The position numbers and the translations under genes are program-made. From Burkholderiaceae bacterium (GTDB lineage: Bacteria > Pseudomonadota > Gammaproteobacteria > Burkholderiales > Burkholderiaceae_C), in NCBI GenBank assembly GCA_030654805.1, contig JAURWR010000008.1, positions 1 through 64,000 on the forward strand: a stretch of DNA of 64,000 bases. The letters run 5' to 3'. The notes under the pieces were generated by a model that was not told the DNA's origin, made no database searches, and worked only from the letters and a program-made list of their open reading frames with translations. Shown here one piece after another: positions 47,831 to 56,255 of the stretch (positions within the stretch are counted from its first letter, which is position 1; each line of letters opens with the position of its first letter).

Positions 47831-48583
47831 TCACCCGGGTAGCGGCGGCGCCGCCTCGGCGGAGTCGTCGTGCCCCGCCATCAGGAACGACCGCGCCCAG
47901 TCGCCGTGCTGGCCGGTGCTGATGGACTCGTGCGAGCCGTCGGCCACCACCTGGCCATCGCGCATCAGCAGCACGCGGGCCCCCAGTTCAATGGCGTCTG
48001 CGGGATCGTGCGTGATGATCATCGCGCCCAGGCCCCTGGCCAGCCGGGCCTTCAGTCGAGACATCAGGTCGATGCGGGTCAGACGGTCGACGTTGCCGAA
48101 CGGTTCGTCGAGCAGCAGCAGCTTTGCATCGGCGGCCAGCGCACGCGCCAGCGACACACGCTGAGCCTCGCCTCCCGACAGCGTGGCGACGTCGCGGCCG
48201 TCCATGTCCGTCAGGCCCATATCGCGCAGTGCAGCGCGGGCCCGTTCGTGGCGGGCGGCCCTGTTCGCAATCGGGATGGCAAAGGCGGCGTTGCCCACCG
48301 CATCGAGGTGTGAGAACAGGGTCGCGTCCTGGAACGCCAGTGCCAGAGCCCGATGCTCCGGGGCCACGAGCACCTTGCCGGCGACGGAAGCCTCGCGGTC
48401 ATGCAGATGCACGCGGCCACGGGTCGGTGCGTCGAAGCCGGCGATCATGCGCAGCAGCGACGTCTTGCCACTTCCCGAAGGCCCCAGGATGGCCAGGACC
48501 TCACCGGATGCCATGTCGAAGGACACGTCCGACACCACCGCCCGGCTGCCGATCACGCGTGACAAAGATCGAACTGAAAGCAT
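47831..48583 (-). CDS. ABC importer ATPase, Fe(3+)/FbpC type
   Basis: 250 aa. Walker A LGPSGSGKTSLLRMIAG, Q-loop LAFQDATLFSHL, signature TLSGGEAQRVSLARALA and Walker B LLLLDEPFGNVD, followed by IITHDPADAIEL with the H-loop. It lacks most of the C-terminal regulatory TOBE domain of long FbpC proteins. It is the last gene of the transporter unit on the minus strand and converges on the VWA gene. Confidence 0.9.
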   Translation of the reverse strand: MLSVRSLSRVIGSRAVVSDVSFDMASGEVLAILGPSGSGKTSLLRMIAGFDAPTRGRVHLHDREASVAGKVLVAPEHRALALAFQDATLFSHLDAVGNAAFAIPIANRAARHERARAALRDMGLTDMDGRDVATLSGGEAQRVSLARALAADAKLLLLDEPFGNVDRLTRIDLMSRLKARLARGLGAMIITHDPADAIELGARVLLMRDGQVVADGSHESISTGQHGDWARSFLMAGHDDSAEAAPPLPG

Positions 48584-48629
48584 CTCGCGCGCGCTCCGCT
48601 GAAAAATTGAATCGACAGGATCGTGGCCA

Positions 48630-50213
48630 TCATGCGGCGGCCCGTTGCCCGAGGGCCGCAGATTGCGGGGCCCCCAGCTTGTTCATGCGCCACCAGCACA
48701 GCAGCAGCGGCGGCAGCAGCAGGACCTGGGTGATCAGCACCCACACGGCGGCGCGGTCCATGTTCTGGAAGCGCGAGAACGCGTAGATCTTCAGCGCCGG
48801 GGATGAATAACCGAAAGGTTGCAGCATGAGGCTCATGTCGAGTTCCTTGAGCGACTCCATGAACACCAGCGCGCAGCCCAGCAGCAAGGCCGGCCGCAGG
48901 TGTCCGGCAAAGGCCACCATGCGAGCGCCCACCGGCCCCGCACCGAACGCACGCGCCGTCTCGATGGTGGCGTTTGGTGTGCGGCGAAGCGCATCGAGCA
49001 CGGGCAGCATGGCGAAGGGCATGAAACGCAATGACTCCGACACCACGATCAGCAGGCGACTGTCGCGCCACGTGCCGAGCCACTGCGCACCCAGAGAGCC
49101 GTCTCGGCTCATCATCACGAAGGCCAGCGCCAGCACCAGCGAGGGCAGGAAGTAGTTGCTCAGGAACAGCCACGGCACGCGCTCGGCCAAGCTGGATCGT
49201 CCGCCGGACCGCAGCAGCAGGGCAGTGACTGCACAGACCACCGCTACCACGAGTGCGGTGCACAGGGATGTGCCGGCCGCGTTGATCGTGTCCATGGGGA
49301 TCGAAGCAAAGCGGGTGCTGTCCCATTTGAGCCACGCCCAGCGCACGGTGAGGGCCTCGGGAATCCAGAACCCGGCCAGCGAGCAGAGCACGCTCCAGGC
49401 CACGATCACCCTGGCGGCTGGCGTGGCGAGCGGCTTGCGCGAAGCGGCGGCCGACGCTGGTGGAATGGGGTTTTGGCTGATGATTGAGGTGGACGCCCAC
49501 GCCGCCACGCCGACGAGCAGCACCGATGGAACGATCATCACCACAGCCACCGTTGCCGCCACCAGCGAGCTTTGGCTGGCAAGCCAGAGGTTGAGGACCC
49601 CGACACTGAGGGTATCGATGCCCAGACGCTCGGCCGCTGCGTAGTCACCGATGGCCTGGGCAAAAACGATCATCAGCCCGGCGGCGGCCGGTACCGCGTA
49701 GGCAGGCAGGTGGACGCGCCGCAGCCGCTGCCAGGGCCCGAGCCCCAGCCCGGCGGCCAGCTCGGAAAACGAGTTCGGAATGCGCGCCGCTGCCACCCGG
49801 AAAGCGATGAACACGTAAGGCGAACAGGTGAGCCCGTGCTGAATGGCCAACGCATGCCGGCTCTCAAAGAATGCGGAAGAGAAGGACACCGTCCAGGTGG
49901 CGGCTGTCACATAGGGCGCGAACAGCAGTGGCAGCAAGGCCAGCAAACTGACCAGATGCCGACCCCGGAAGTCGAAGCGCGACACCGCCACTGCGGGGAA
50001 GGCACCAACTGAAAAGGCCACCACCGAGGCCTCCAGTGCGACCCACAGGCTCGTGCGGGCCTGGTGGGGCAGGCTGGTGCTTGCGAAGTGGGCCAGCCAT
50101 CCGCTGTCGAACAACACGGGCAGGGCAGCCAGCAGGAGGTAGCTTGCCGGGAGCAGGGCGCATACCGCCAGGACCAGCGCAAAGGCCGACCTGGCGAGGC
50201 GCGCGGTGCTCAC
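48630..50213 (-). CDS. ABC importer permease, FbpB type (fused double-length)
   Basis: 527 aa with about 12 spans, made of two BPD_transp_1 halves; the coupling loops read ELAAGLGLGPWQRLRRVHLP in the first half and TARAFGAGPVGARMVAFAGHL in the second. This double-length architecture is typical of Fe(3+) permeases. The GTG at 50213 is chosen: GAAGG lies upstream, and the alternative ATG at 50273 lies in a repeat-like GC-rich stretch. Confidence 0.88.
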   Translation of the reverse strand: MSTARLARSAFALVLAVCALLPASYLLLAALPVLFDSGWLAHFASTSLPHQARTSLWVALEASVVAFSVGAFPAVAVSRFDFRGRHLVSLLALLPLLFAPYVTAATWTVSFSSAFFESRHALAIQHGLTCSPYVFIAFRVAAARIPNSFSELAAGLGLGPWQRLRRVHLPAYAVPAAAGLMIVFAQAIGDYAAAERLGIDTLSVGVLNLWLASQSSLVAATVAVVMIVPSVLLVGVAAWASTSIISQNPIPPASAAASRKPLATPAARVIVAWSVLCSLAGFWIPEALTVRWAWLKWDSTRFASIPMDTINAAGTSLCTALVVAVVCAVTALLLRSGGRSSLAERVPWLFLSNYFLPSLVLALAFVMMSRDGSLGAQWLGTWRDSRLLIVVSESLRFMPFAMLPVLDALRRTPNATIETARAFGAGPVGARMVAFAGHLRPALLLGCALVFMESLKELDMSLMLQPFGYSSPALKIYAFSRFQNMDRAAVWVLITQVLLLPPLLLCWWRMNKLGAPQSAALGQRAAA

Positions 50214-50275
50214 TGGGGCACCTTCGTGCTGCGCACTCCGGTATTCGCCCTGGGGGCGGCCCGGCGGGCTCATGC
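50214..50275 (-). repeat. GC-rich repeat-like element in front of the permease gene
   Basis: On the minus strand this stretch contains GCCGCCCCCAGGGCG and ends GAAGGTGCCCCA directly before the GTG start. The CCCCCAGGGC core is shared with the element in front of hisH (3481-3555), but the rest does not align well, so it may be a second class of start-proximal repeat. Confidence 0.35.
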
Positions 50276-50301
50276 CACCCGGTTGCTGCCAGGCAGTCGC
50301 A

Positions 50302-51360
50302 TCAGCGTTCAGCGTCGAAGCGGATCTCGTTGACAAACTTGATGACCTCTTCGCGTTTGCCCGCCATCTTGTCAAGCGGCACGAAGTCGATCTTGAACCT
50401 GCCGTCCACCAGACCCTGTTCGGCACCGAGCTTGACCATCAGCGGATGTGCCGACACGTCGCGCAGGACGGAGTACTGCTTGGTGCGGTCCACCATCAAC
50501 TGCTGGCCCTCCTTGGAGGCGATGAACTCCAGCAGGGCGGTGGCCAGATCTCGGTTGTCGGTGGCCTTGGTCAGTCCTGCTGCCGAGCGCATGATGAACG
50601 TGCCCGTGGTCGCCTGATTGGGAAAGTAGACCCCCACCGCTTCGGCCCACGCCTTTTGCTCCGGGTTCTCGGCCATCAGCGGGTGGTAGTAGGTGTTCAT
50701 CAGTGCGACATCGCACTTGCCCTCGAAGATGGCACGCGCCTGCTCACGGTCGTTGCCTTTCGGCGTGCGAGCCAGGTTGTCCCGGATACCCGAGATCACT
50801 TGGCGAGCCTTGGCTTCACCGAAAGACGCAAAGAACTGACCGAACAACGCCAAGTTGTAGTCATGACTGCCTGAACGCAGGCAGATGCGACCCTTCCACT
50901 TGGGACTGGCCAGATCCTCATAGGTGGAAAGCTCGCCAGGTTTGACTCTCGCCTTGGAGTAAAAAATGATTCGCGCCCGGTAGGCATCGACGAAGAATCG
51001 TCCAGCCGGATCCATGAATTCTGGAGGGATGCTCGCGCTGATCTTGGCCGATTTGATGGGATCGAGCAGGCCCCGTTGCGCTGCGATGTCGAGCAACTCG
51101 GCGTCCTTGGTGATGACGATGTCTGCCTCGGTGGGCCGGGATTCGAGCCGGTTCACCAAACCCTGGTCCATGAAAACGCCGATCACCTTGGCGCCGCTGC
51201 GTGCTTCGAAGGCATCGAGAATGGGTCGCAGGGTGCCCTGGTCGGTGCGATCAGAAAGGACACGCAACTCGCGTTGCTGAGCCACCGTACCGGCAGAGGT
51301 GGCCAGTGCGCTGACCAGTATCAGCAGGCTGGGGATCCATCGTTGTTTCAGGTGGGTCAT
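50302..51360 (-). CDS. ABC importer substrate-binding protein, Fe(3+)/FbpA type
   Basis: 352 aa with a signal peptide (IPSLLILVSALATSAGTVA). The mature part begins RELRVLSDRTDQGTLRPIL, typical of the iron-binding family. The metal-ligand Tyr pair is likely in MNTYYHPLMAENPEQ, and a late segment TGTFIMRSAAGLTKATDN matches. Periplasmic. The ATG at 51360 was picked because it gives a clean signal peptide. It is the first gene of the transporter trio. I see no convincing Fur box in the 190-base spacer upstream. Confidence 0.87.
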   Translation of the reverse strand: MTHLKQRWIPSLLILVSALATSAGTVAQQRELRVLSDRTDQGTLRPILDAFEARSGAKVIGVFMDQGLVNRLESRPTEADIVITKDAELLDIAAQRGLLDPIKSAKISASIPPEFMDPAGRFFVDAYRARIIFYSKARVKPGELSTYEDLASPKWKGRICLRSGSHDYNLALFGQFFASFGEAKARQVISGIRDNLARTPKGNDREQARAIFEGKCDVALMNTYYHPLMAENPEQKAWAEAVGVYFPNQATTGTFIMRSAAGLTKATDNRDLATALLEFIASKEGQQLMVDRTKQYSVLRDVSAHPLMVKLGAEQGLVDGRFKIDFVPLDKMAGKREEVIKFVNEIRFDAER

Positions 51361-51554
51361 ATTCAATCTCGAAGGGTTGAGTAAGGATGAGAAACGGCAA
51401 GGAAATCCGGGCGGGCACAGACTGGTTTGGTCGGGAGCTCTGTGTGAGCTGCGCACCGCCGGCTAAGTTTTACACGCGCTGAAGCGACGTGGACGCGACT
51501 CCCCCTAGGTCGGGGGCAGGCAGCAGGTCAGCTTTCGCGAGTGACGGCTGCGAG
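51361..51554. other. spacer upstream of the iron transporter
   Basis: 194 bases. It holds an imperfect hairpin CCCCC/GGGGG near 51502-51517 without a T run, which may slow transcripts from the oxygenase gene. No clear promoter or Fur box was found. Confidence 0.35.
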
Positions 51555-52439
51555 TCAGCTCCAGTAGAAAACCTGGTCACCCTCTCGGGCCAGCGCCAGA
51601 AACCCTCCCATCGTGATCCGGGCTTGCGGGCCGGAGATTCGTCCCACGCGATGCAGGCAACGCCCGGATGCGAGCAGGAAAAGATCCCCGGCGTTCATCA
51701 CGAACCGCCTGCAGTCGTACCGCTCTTCGATGGCCGTGAGATCGTACGAGAACCCGTTCGCGAGTTTCGGCAGGTCAGCTGAGTCAGAAGTGGCGCCATA
51801 CACAAAGAGTTCGCCACCACTCTGCGGTGCGCGCAAGGTGGCCACGTAACTGATCAGTGTGCGCGTATCGACTTTTTTCGACAGCTCCAGATACAGGGCG
51901 AGCCGGTAGTGATAGTCGTGGTGGATGCCGATCTGCTTGCCGTCAACGAGACGGCGGATCGTGAACGGAACGTACGAGCGGCCGTCGGATGCCTGGGCGA
52001 CCGTCACCGGCCGTGCGCCAGACAGGTGGCTCAGCACGCTGCGGATTTCATCTGCGGCGTCAAACCCTGGCTCGAAGACCGCCGATGCCTCAGCGGCATG
52101 CGTGGCCGCGCTGCTGAGATACGCATCGAGCGAAGCGCCCCGCGGATCCTGATACGTCGGAGTCGCCGGAGTGTCGGTGCCGAGGAGTTGCAGATCTTCC
52201 AGTGGCATCTTCTCGTTCGGGCGTGACCAGCCAGGGTCCAGGGCGTTCGAGTCGAGTCGGTTCCCCGCCTCGGCCAACGCCCTGCCATCGAAGGCCCCTC
52301 TGACGACGATCACATCGAGCGCTTCGTTGTACAGGTCGTCGATGCCGTTGACCACCTCCGAAAGGTCTCGAGCGTCGACTTCGAGGGACCGGACCAACCT
52401 TCGGGGGCCGTGCGGGAACTGACCTGACTGTGTGGACAT
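51555..52439 (-). CDS. 2OG-Fe(II) oxygenase
   Basis: 294 aa. Iron ligands are His173 and Asp175 in IGIHHDYHYRL and His263 in RCLHRVG; the 2-oxoglutarate-binding Arg is Arg274 ten residues later (PQARITMGG). The core GGELFVYGA and NAGDLFLLASG strands match the double-stranded beta-helix of prolyl-hydroxylase-like enzymes. It is upstream of the iron transporter, as PiuC/YbiX-type oxygenases often are, and divergent from the ebo operon. The substrate is unknown. Confidence 0.87.
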   Translation of the reverse strand: MSTQSGQFPHGPRRLVRSLEVDARDLSEVVNGIDDLYNEALDVIVVRGAFDGRALAEAGNRLDSNALDPGWSRPNEKMPLEDLQLLGTDTPATPTYQDPRGASLDAYLSSAATHAAEASAVFEPGFDAADEIRSVLSHLSGARPVTVAQASDGRSYVPFTIRRLVDGKQIGIHHDYHYRLALYLELSKKVDTRTLISYVATLRAPQSGGELFVYGATSDSADLPKLANGFSYDLTAIEERYDCRRFVMNAGDLFLLASGRCLHRVGRISGPQARITMGGFLALAREGDQVFYWS

Positions 52440-52938
52440 CGGCAGAGGCTATGGCTGGTGCCGGAACTCGTCAAGAGCCAAGCTCGTCACCCAAGTCGAA
52501 AATCGAAGGAAGGTTCGCAGTCGAAGTGTCCCGGGCGCATCGTCGGACGGGCGGGACTCTGGGGAATCATTGGTCCCTCCACCGCTCTTCCGAAGTCCGT
52601 AAGCGCGTGCTGACTGTCACGGCGCGCCTCGCTCCCCCTGACCTGGAGGGTGCCCCTTGGCATGCGCTGCCCGCTACACTCATTTGCAGGTATGCGACGG
52701 GTGCCCTTGGTGTTTCATCGGGGCAGTCAACCGCAGCATTTCAAGTCGAGATCGAATGGTGTGAAGCAGGGACTTCGCAGCCGATTGCGATTCGCACGAA
52801 GCCGGGAAATCGGACCCTGAAACGGGAGGGGAGCACGAAGTTGTACCAGGCATCCAATCCCACTTCATTAGCTCAGCGCGTGGTCAGGCAACCGGACGAC
52901 GGAATTGCAATGCCAGGACCCTGCCGGGTGGGTGGGCG
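52440..52938. other. 500-base spacer between the oxygenase gene and the ebo operon
   Basis: Divergent promoter region. An open frame crosses it on the plus strand (52430-53002), but the translation is low-complexity and basic with no domain, so I treat it as non-coding. Neither a clear -35/-10 pair nor a Fur box was recognised. A long ebo leader is possible. Confidence 0.5.
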
Positions 52939-54378
52939 ATGGTGCGTTCACTCCCGCCTGCGAGAGCCGATGGCGACGGCTCGGAATCGGGTTTCAACGT
53001 GACGCCTACCCTTGTTCTCAATGTCGTGGGACTCACGCCGGGCCTGCTTCAGCATGCGCCCAACCTGCAGGCTCTGGCGCGAGATGGTGCGGTGCGCCCG
53101 CTGACCACCGTATTGCCTGCGGTCACCACCACGGTTCAGTCCACGATGCTCACGGGATTGCTGCCAAGGGACCATGGGATCGTGGCCAACGGCTGGTACT
53201 TCCGGGACCTGTCAGAGATTTGGCTGTGGCGGCAGTCGAACCGACTGGTGCACGGCGAGAAAGTCTGGGAAACAGCGAAGCGCCGCGACCCGAGCTTCAC
53301 CTGTGCCCAGCTATTCTGGTGGTACAACATGTACGCTAGTGTCGATATTGCGGTGACGCCACGACCCATGTACCTGGCCGATGGCCGCAAGCTGCCGGAC
53401 ATCCACACCCACCCTGCTGGGTTGCGCGATGAACTGCAGGGCGCTCTGGGCACCTTTCCGCTGTTCCAGTTCTGGGGCCCAGCTGCCGGCATCGCGTCGA
53501 GCCGGTGGATCGCGGACAGCTCGCTGCACGTGATGAAGCATCATCAGCCGACGCTGACATTCGTTTATCTTCCTCACCTCGACTACGACCTGCAGCGGCT
53601 GGGGCCGAATCATTCCGACATTCCCGCGCAGGTCGCTGCAGTCGATGCGCTGTGTGCTCCGCTCATCGAGCAGGCCCGCCGACAGGGGGCGCACGTGGTG
53701 GTGCTGTCCGAGTACGGCATCACCGAGGTATCGCGTCCGGTGCATGTGAACCGCGCGCTGCGCGAGGCGGGTTGGCTCAAGGTGCGGCTGGAGCGGGGGC
53801 GCGAACAGCTCGATGCCGGTGCCTCCGACGCGTTCGCCGTTGCCGACCACCAACTCGCCCATGTCTACGTCGCGCGTCCGGAACTGGTGCCGGAAGTGGC
53901 GGCCTGCCTGGCCGCGCTGCCGGGCGTGGAGCGGGTGCTCGACGACGCCGGAAAACGGGCCGCAGGCCTGGACCATGCCCGCTCGGGTGAGCTGGTGGCC
54001 ATCGCCCAGGCCGACAGCTGGTTCACTTATTACCACTTCCTCGATGACGCATGCGCACCTGACTTCGCACGCACCGTCGACATCCATCGCAAGCCGGGCT
54101 ACGACCCGGTCGAGTTGCTCATCGATCCGAAGATTGCCTTCCCCAAGCTCGCCGTGGCCTCGCGTCTTGCGCGCAAGGCGATGGGCCTGCGTTATCTGAT
54201 GGACGTGATCGGTCTCGACGCGACGGTGATCAAGGGATCGCATGGCCGTCCCACCGATCGGCCCGAGGATGGCCCCCTGTTTCTCACCACGGCACCCGAA
54301 CTGTTGCCCGAAGGCCCCGTGCCTGCTGCGGCAGTCAAGCAGGTGCTGTTGGACCACGTGTTCGGTGTCGCCGCATGA
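52939..54378 (+). CDS. eboF: EboF: nucleotide pyrophosphatase/phosphodiesterase-like protein
   Basis: 479 aa, alkaline-phosphatase superfamily. The conserved start PTLVLNVVGLTPGLL leads to the nucleophile region PAVTTTVQSTMLTGLLPRDH, a metal pair region LPHLDYDLQRLGPNHSD, VVVLSEYGITEVSRPVHV and a late metal His in KGSHGRPTDRPEDGPLF. The usual SDHG is SEYG here. Two starts are possible: the ATG at 52939 with GGGTGGG upstream, and a GTG at 52999 that begins nearer the conserved core. First gene of the ebo/EDB cluster; stop overlaps eboA (ATGA). Confidence 0.87.
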   Translation: MVRSLPPARADGDGSESGFNVTPTLVLNVVGLTPGLLQHAPNLQALARDGAVRPLTTVLPAVTTTVQSTMLTGLLPRDHGIVANGWYFRDLSEIWLWRQSNRLVHGEKVWETAKRRDPSFTCAQLFWWYNMYASVDIAVTPRPMYLADGRKLPDIHTHPAGLRDELQGALGTFPLFQFWGPAAGIASSRWIADSSLHVMKHHQPTLTFVYLPHLDYDLQRLGPNHSDIPAQVAAVDALCAPLIEQARRQGAHVVVLSEYGITEVSRPVHVNRALREAGWLKVRLERGREQLDAGASDAFAVADHQLAHVYVARPELVPEVAACLAALPGVERVLDDAGKRAAGLDHARSGELVAIAQADSWFTYYHFLDDACAPDFARTVDIHRKPGYDPVELLIDPKIAFPKLAVASRLARKAMGLRYLMDVIGLDATVIKGSHGRPTDRPEDGPLFLTTAPELLPEGPVPAAAVKQVLLDHVFGVAA

Positions 54379-55274
54379 ATCCGCGCGTTGACGAACTCGC
54401 AGAAGATGCAGGTATGACGCCCGCCATCATGTTGCGACGGTGGCTGTTCCATCGTCTGGACGCGGCCGCCGACCTCTGGCTGCGTGATGCCCTCGCCAGC
54501 CTGGAGGGCGGTGGCAGCGACCGCGACCTCTACCGCTGCGTGAGTCTGGTTTCGCGCCGGCTCGGCAAGGCGCCGCTCGAACTGCAGGTGGCTGAACGGG
54601 CCGAGGCAAGTCATGCGCGTCCGGACTGGGACCCGTCGTCGTGGACCGTGGATCAGGCGGCGCGCGTCCTGCTGCTGTTGACGACCGGATCTGAAGGTGA
54701 GCGTTTCGTTTCGCGGTTGGACCAGCTCTGTGCGACCGCCGACATCGATGAACTGGTGGCCTTCTATCGCGGGCTGCCGCTCTATCCGGACCCGACCCGG
54801 CACCGGGCGCGTGCCGCTGAGGGCGTGCGGTCGAACATGAAGGTGGTGTTCGAGGCGGTGCTCCACCGCAACCCCTATCCTGCGGAGCAGCTGGCCGACG
54901 ACGCCTGGAACCAGATGGTGCTCAAGGCGCTGTTTGTCGGCAGCACGCTGCACCCCATCGTCGGCCTGGACCGTCGCGCCAATGCGGCACTGGCGCGCAT
55001 GCTCGGTGACTACGCACACGAGCGCTGGGCAGCCCGGCGGCCGATCAGCCCGGAGCTCTGGCGCTGCGTCGGCCCGTTCGCTGCGGGCTCGCTGCTGCAA
55101 GACTTCGCGCGGGTGCTTGAGACCGGCACGAACCCCGAGCGCGCCGCAGCGGTGCTGGCCTTGCGCGGCGCTGCTGATGCCGATGCCCATGGTCTGCTGG
55201 ACCGTCATGCGGCGCTGTGCGATGCAGTCGCCGCGCGCGGGGTCGACTGGACCTCGGTTTCCGACTTCAACTGA
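54375..55274 (+). CDS. eboA: EboA-domain protein
   Basis: 299 aa, mostly helical. Family features: LPLYPDPTRHRARAAEGVRS, FEAVLHRNPYPAEQL, WNQMVLKALFVGSTLHPIVG and LDRRANAALARML. EboA has no known enzymatic motif; it is found only in ebo/EDB clusters. ATGA overlap with eboF, 16 bases before eboB. Confidence 0.85.
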   Translation: MNPRVDELAEDAGMTPAIMLRRWLFHRLDAAADLWLRDALASLEGGGSDRDLYRCVSLVSRRLGKAPLELQVAERAEASHARPDWDPSSWTVDQAARVLLLLTTGSEGERFVSRLDQLCATADIDELVAFYRGLPLYPDPTRHRARAAEGVRSNMKVVFEAVLHRNPYPAEQLADDAWNQMVLKALFVGSTLHPIVGLDRRANAALARMLGDYAHERWAARRPISPELWRCVGPFAAGSLLQDFARVLETGTNPERAAAVLALRGAADADAHGLLDRHAALCDAVAARGVDWTSVSDFN

Positions 55275-55290
55275 TTTGAGGGAGCACGTC

Positions 55291-56214
55291 ATGCGCTACA
55301 TCGACCCGCACATCCACATGTCTTCGCGCACCACCGATGACTATGAACGCATGAAGGCCGCCGGCGTCGTTGCCGTCATCGAGCCTGCTTTCTGGCTCGG
55401 TCAGCCACGCACGAATGTCGGCAGCTTCATCGACTACCTGTCGAGCCTCGTGGGCTGGGAGCGTTTCCGTGCCTCGCAGTTCGGCATTCGCCACTACTGC
55501 ACCATCGGGCTGAACAGCAAGGAAGCGAACAACGAGGCGCTGGCCGAGGCGGTGATGGACATCCTGCCTCGCTACCTGTCCAAGGAAGGCGTGGTGGCGG
55601 TGGGTGAAATCGGCTACGACGACCAGACGGCACTGGAGGACAAGTACTACCGTGCGCAGCTTCAGCTGGCCCGCGAGTTCGACATGGTCGTCATGGTGCA
55701 CACGCCGCACCGGGACAAGAAGGCCGGCACCGTCCGAAGCATGGAGGTCGCGCTCGAGATGGGCATGTCGCCGGGCAAGGTGGTCATCGACCACAACAAC
55801 GAGGAAACCGTGCGCGACGTGCTCGACCGCGGGTTCTGGGCCGGCTTCACGCTCTATCCGCAGACCAAGATGGGCAATGAGCGCATGGTGGAGATCGTGC
55901 GCCAGTACGGTTCCGAGCGAATCTTCATCAACTCCAGTGCCGACTGGGGCGTGTCAGACCCGCTGGCGGTCCCCAAGACGGGCAGGCTGATGATCGAGCG
56001 CGGTATCGCCTCGAAGGACGTGGAGGCCACCTGCTACCGCAATGCGCTGCAGGCCTACGGGCAGAGCGGCCAGTTCGATGAGGCGCACTGGATGACGCCC
56101 GAGGCCGTCGACCAGCGCTCACTGTTCGAAGGCAACTCGGTGCTGCGCGGGCAGATGCCGCGTGTGGACGACGCGCACGAGCGTGTCGTTTTGGACGAGA
56201 CAGCCATCAAGTAA
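55291..56214 (+). CDS. eboB: EboB: TatD-like metal-dependent hydrolase
   Basis: 307 aa. The TIM-barrel metallohydrolase start MRYIDPHIHMSSRTTDDYE carries the HxH metal motif, VGEIGYDDQTALE the bridging Glu, VMVHTPHRDKKAG a His, and KVVIDHNNEETV and SSADWGVSDPLAVP the later metal ligands. The family includes TatD, but the EboB branch is distinct and its substrate unknown. A ribosome site GAGGGAG lies upstream of the ATG. Confidence 0.88.
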   Translation: MRYIDPHIHMSSRTTDDYERMKAAGVVAVIEPAFWLGQPRTNVGSFIDYLSSLVGWERFRASQFGIRHYCTIGLNSKEANNEALAEAVMDILPRYLSKEGVVAVGEIGYDDQTALEDKYYRAQLQLAREFDMVVMVHTPHRDKKAGTVRSMEVALEMGMSPGKVVIDHNNEETVRDVLDRGFWAGFTLYPQTKMGNERMVEIVRQYGSERIFINSSADWGVSDPLAVPKTGRLMIERGIASKDVEATCYRNALQAYGQSGQFDEAHWMTPEAVDQRSLFEGNSVLRGQMPRVDDAHERVVLDETAIK

Positions 56215-56255
56215 CGCCAGCCGGCCCCCTTTCCACCCACAGGAGCACCGATTCC

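Noticed and set aside
30018-48600. Integrative element inserted at tRNA-Met
   Set aside because: No integrase, no excision gene and no duplicated tRNA end were seen, and base composition of the large operon resembles the rest of the window. Kept only as a low-level question about the spacer.
52430-53002. 190-codon frame in the spacer before eboF
   Set aside because: No ribosome site, no recognisable domain, and a basic low-complexity translation. It also overlaps the start of eboF.
55291-56214. TatD DNase
   Set aside because: Same metallohydrolase family, but the flanking EboA, EboD, EboE and EboC show that it is EboB.
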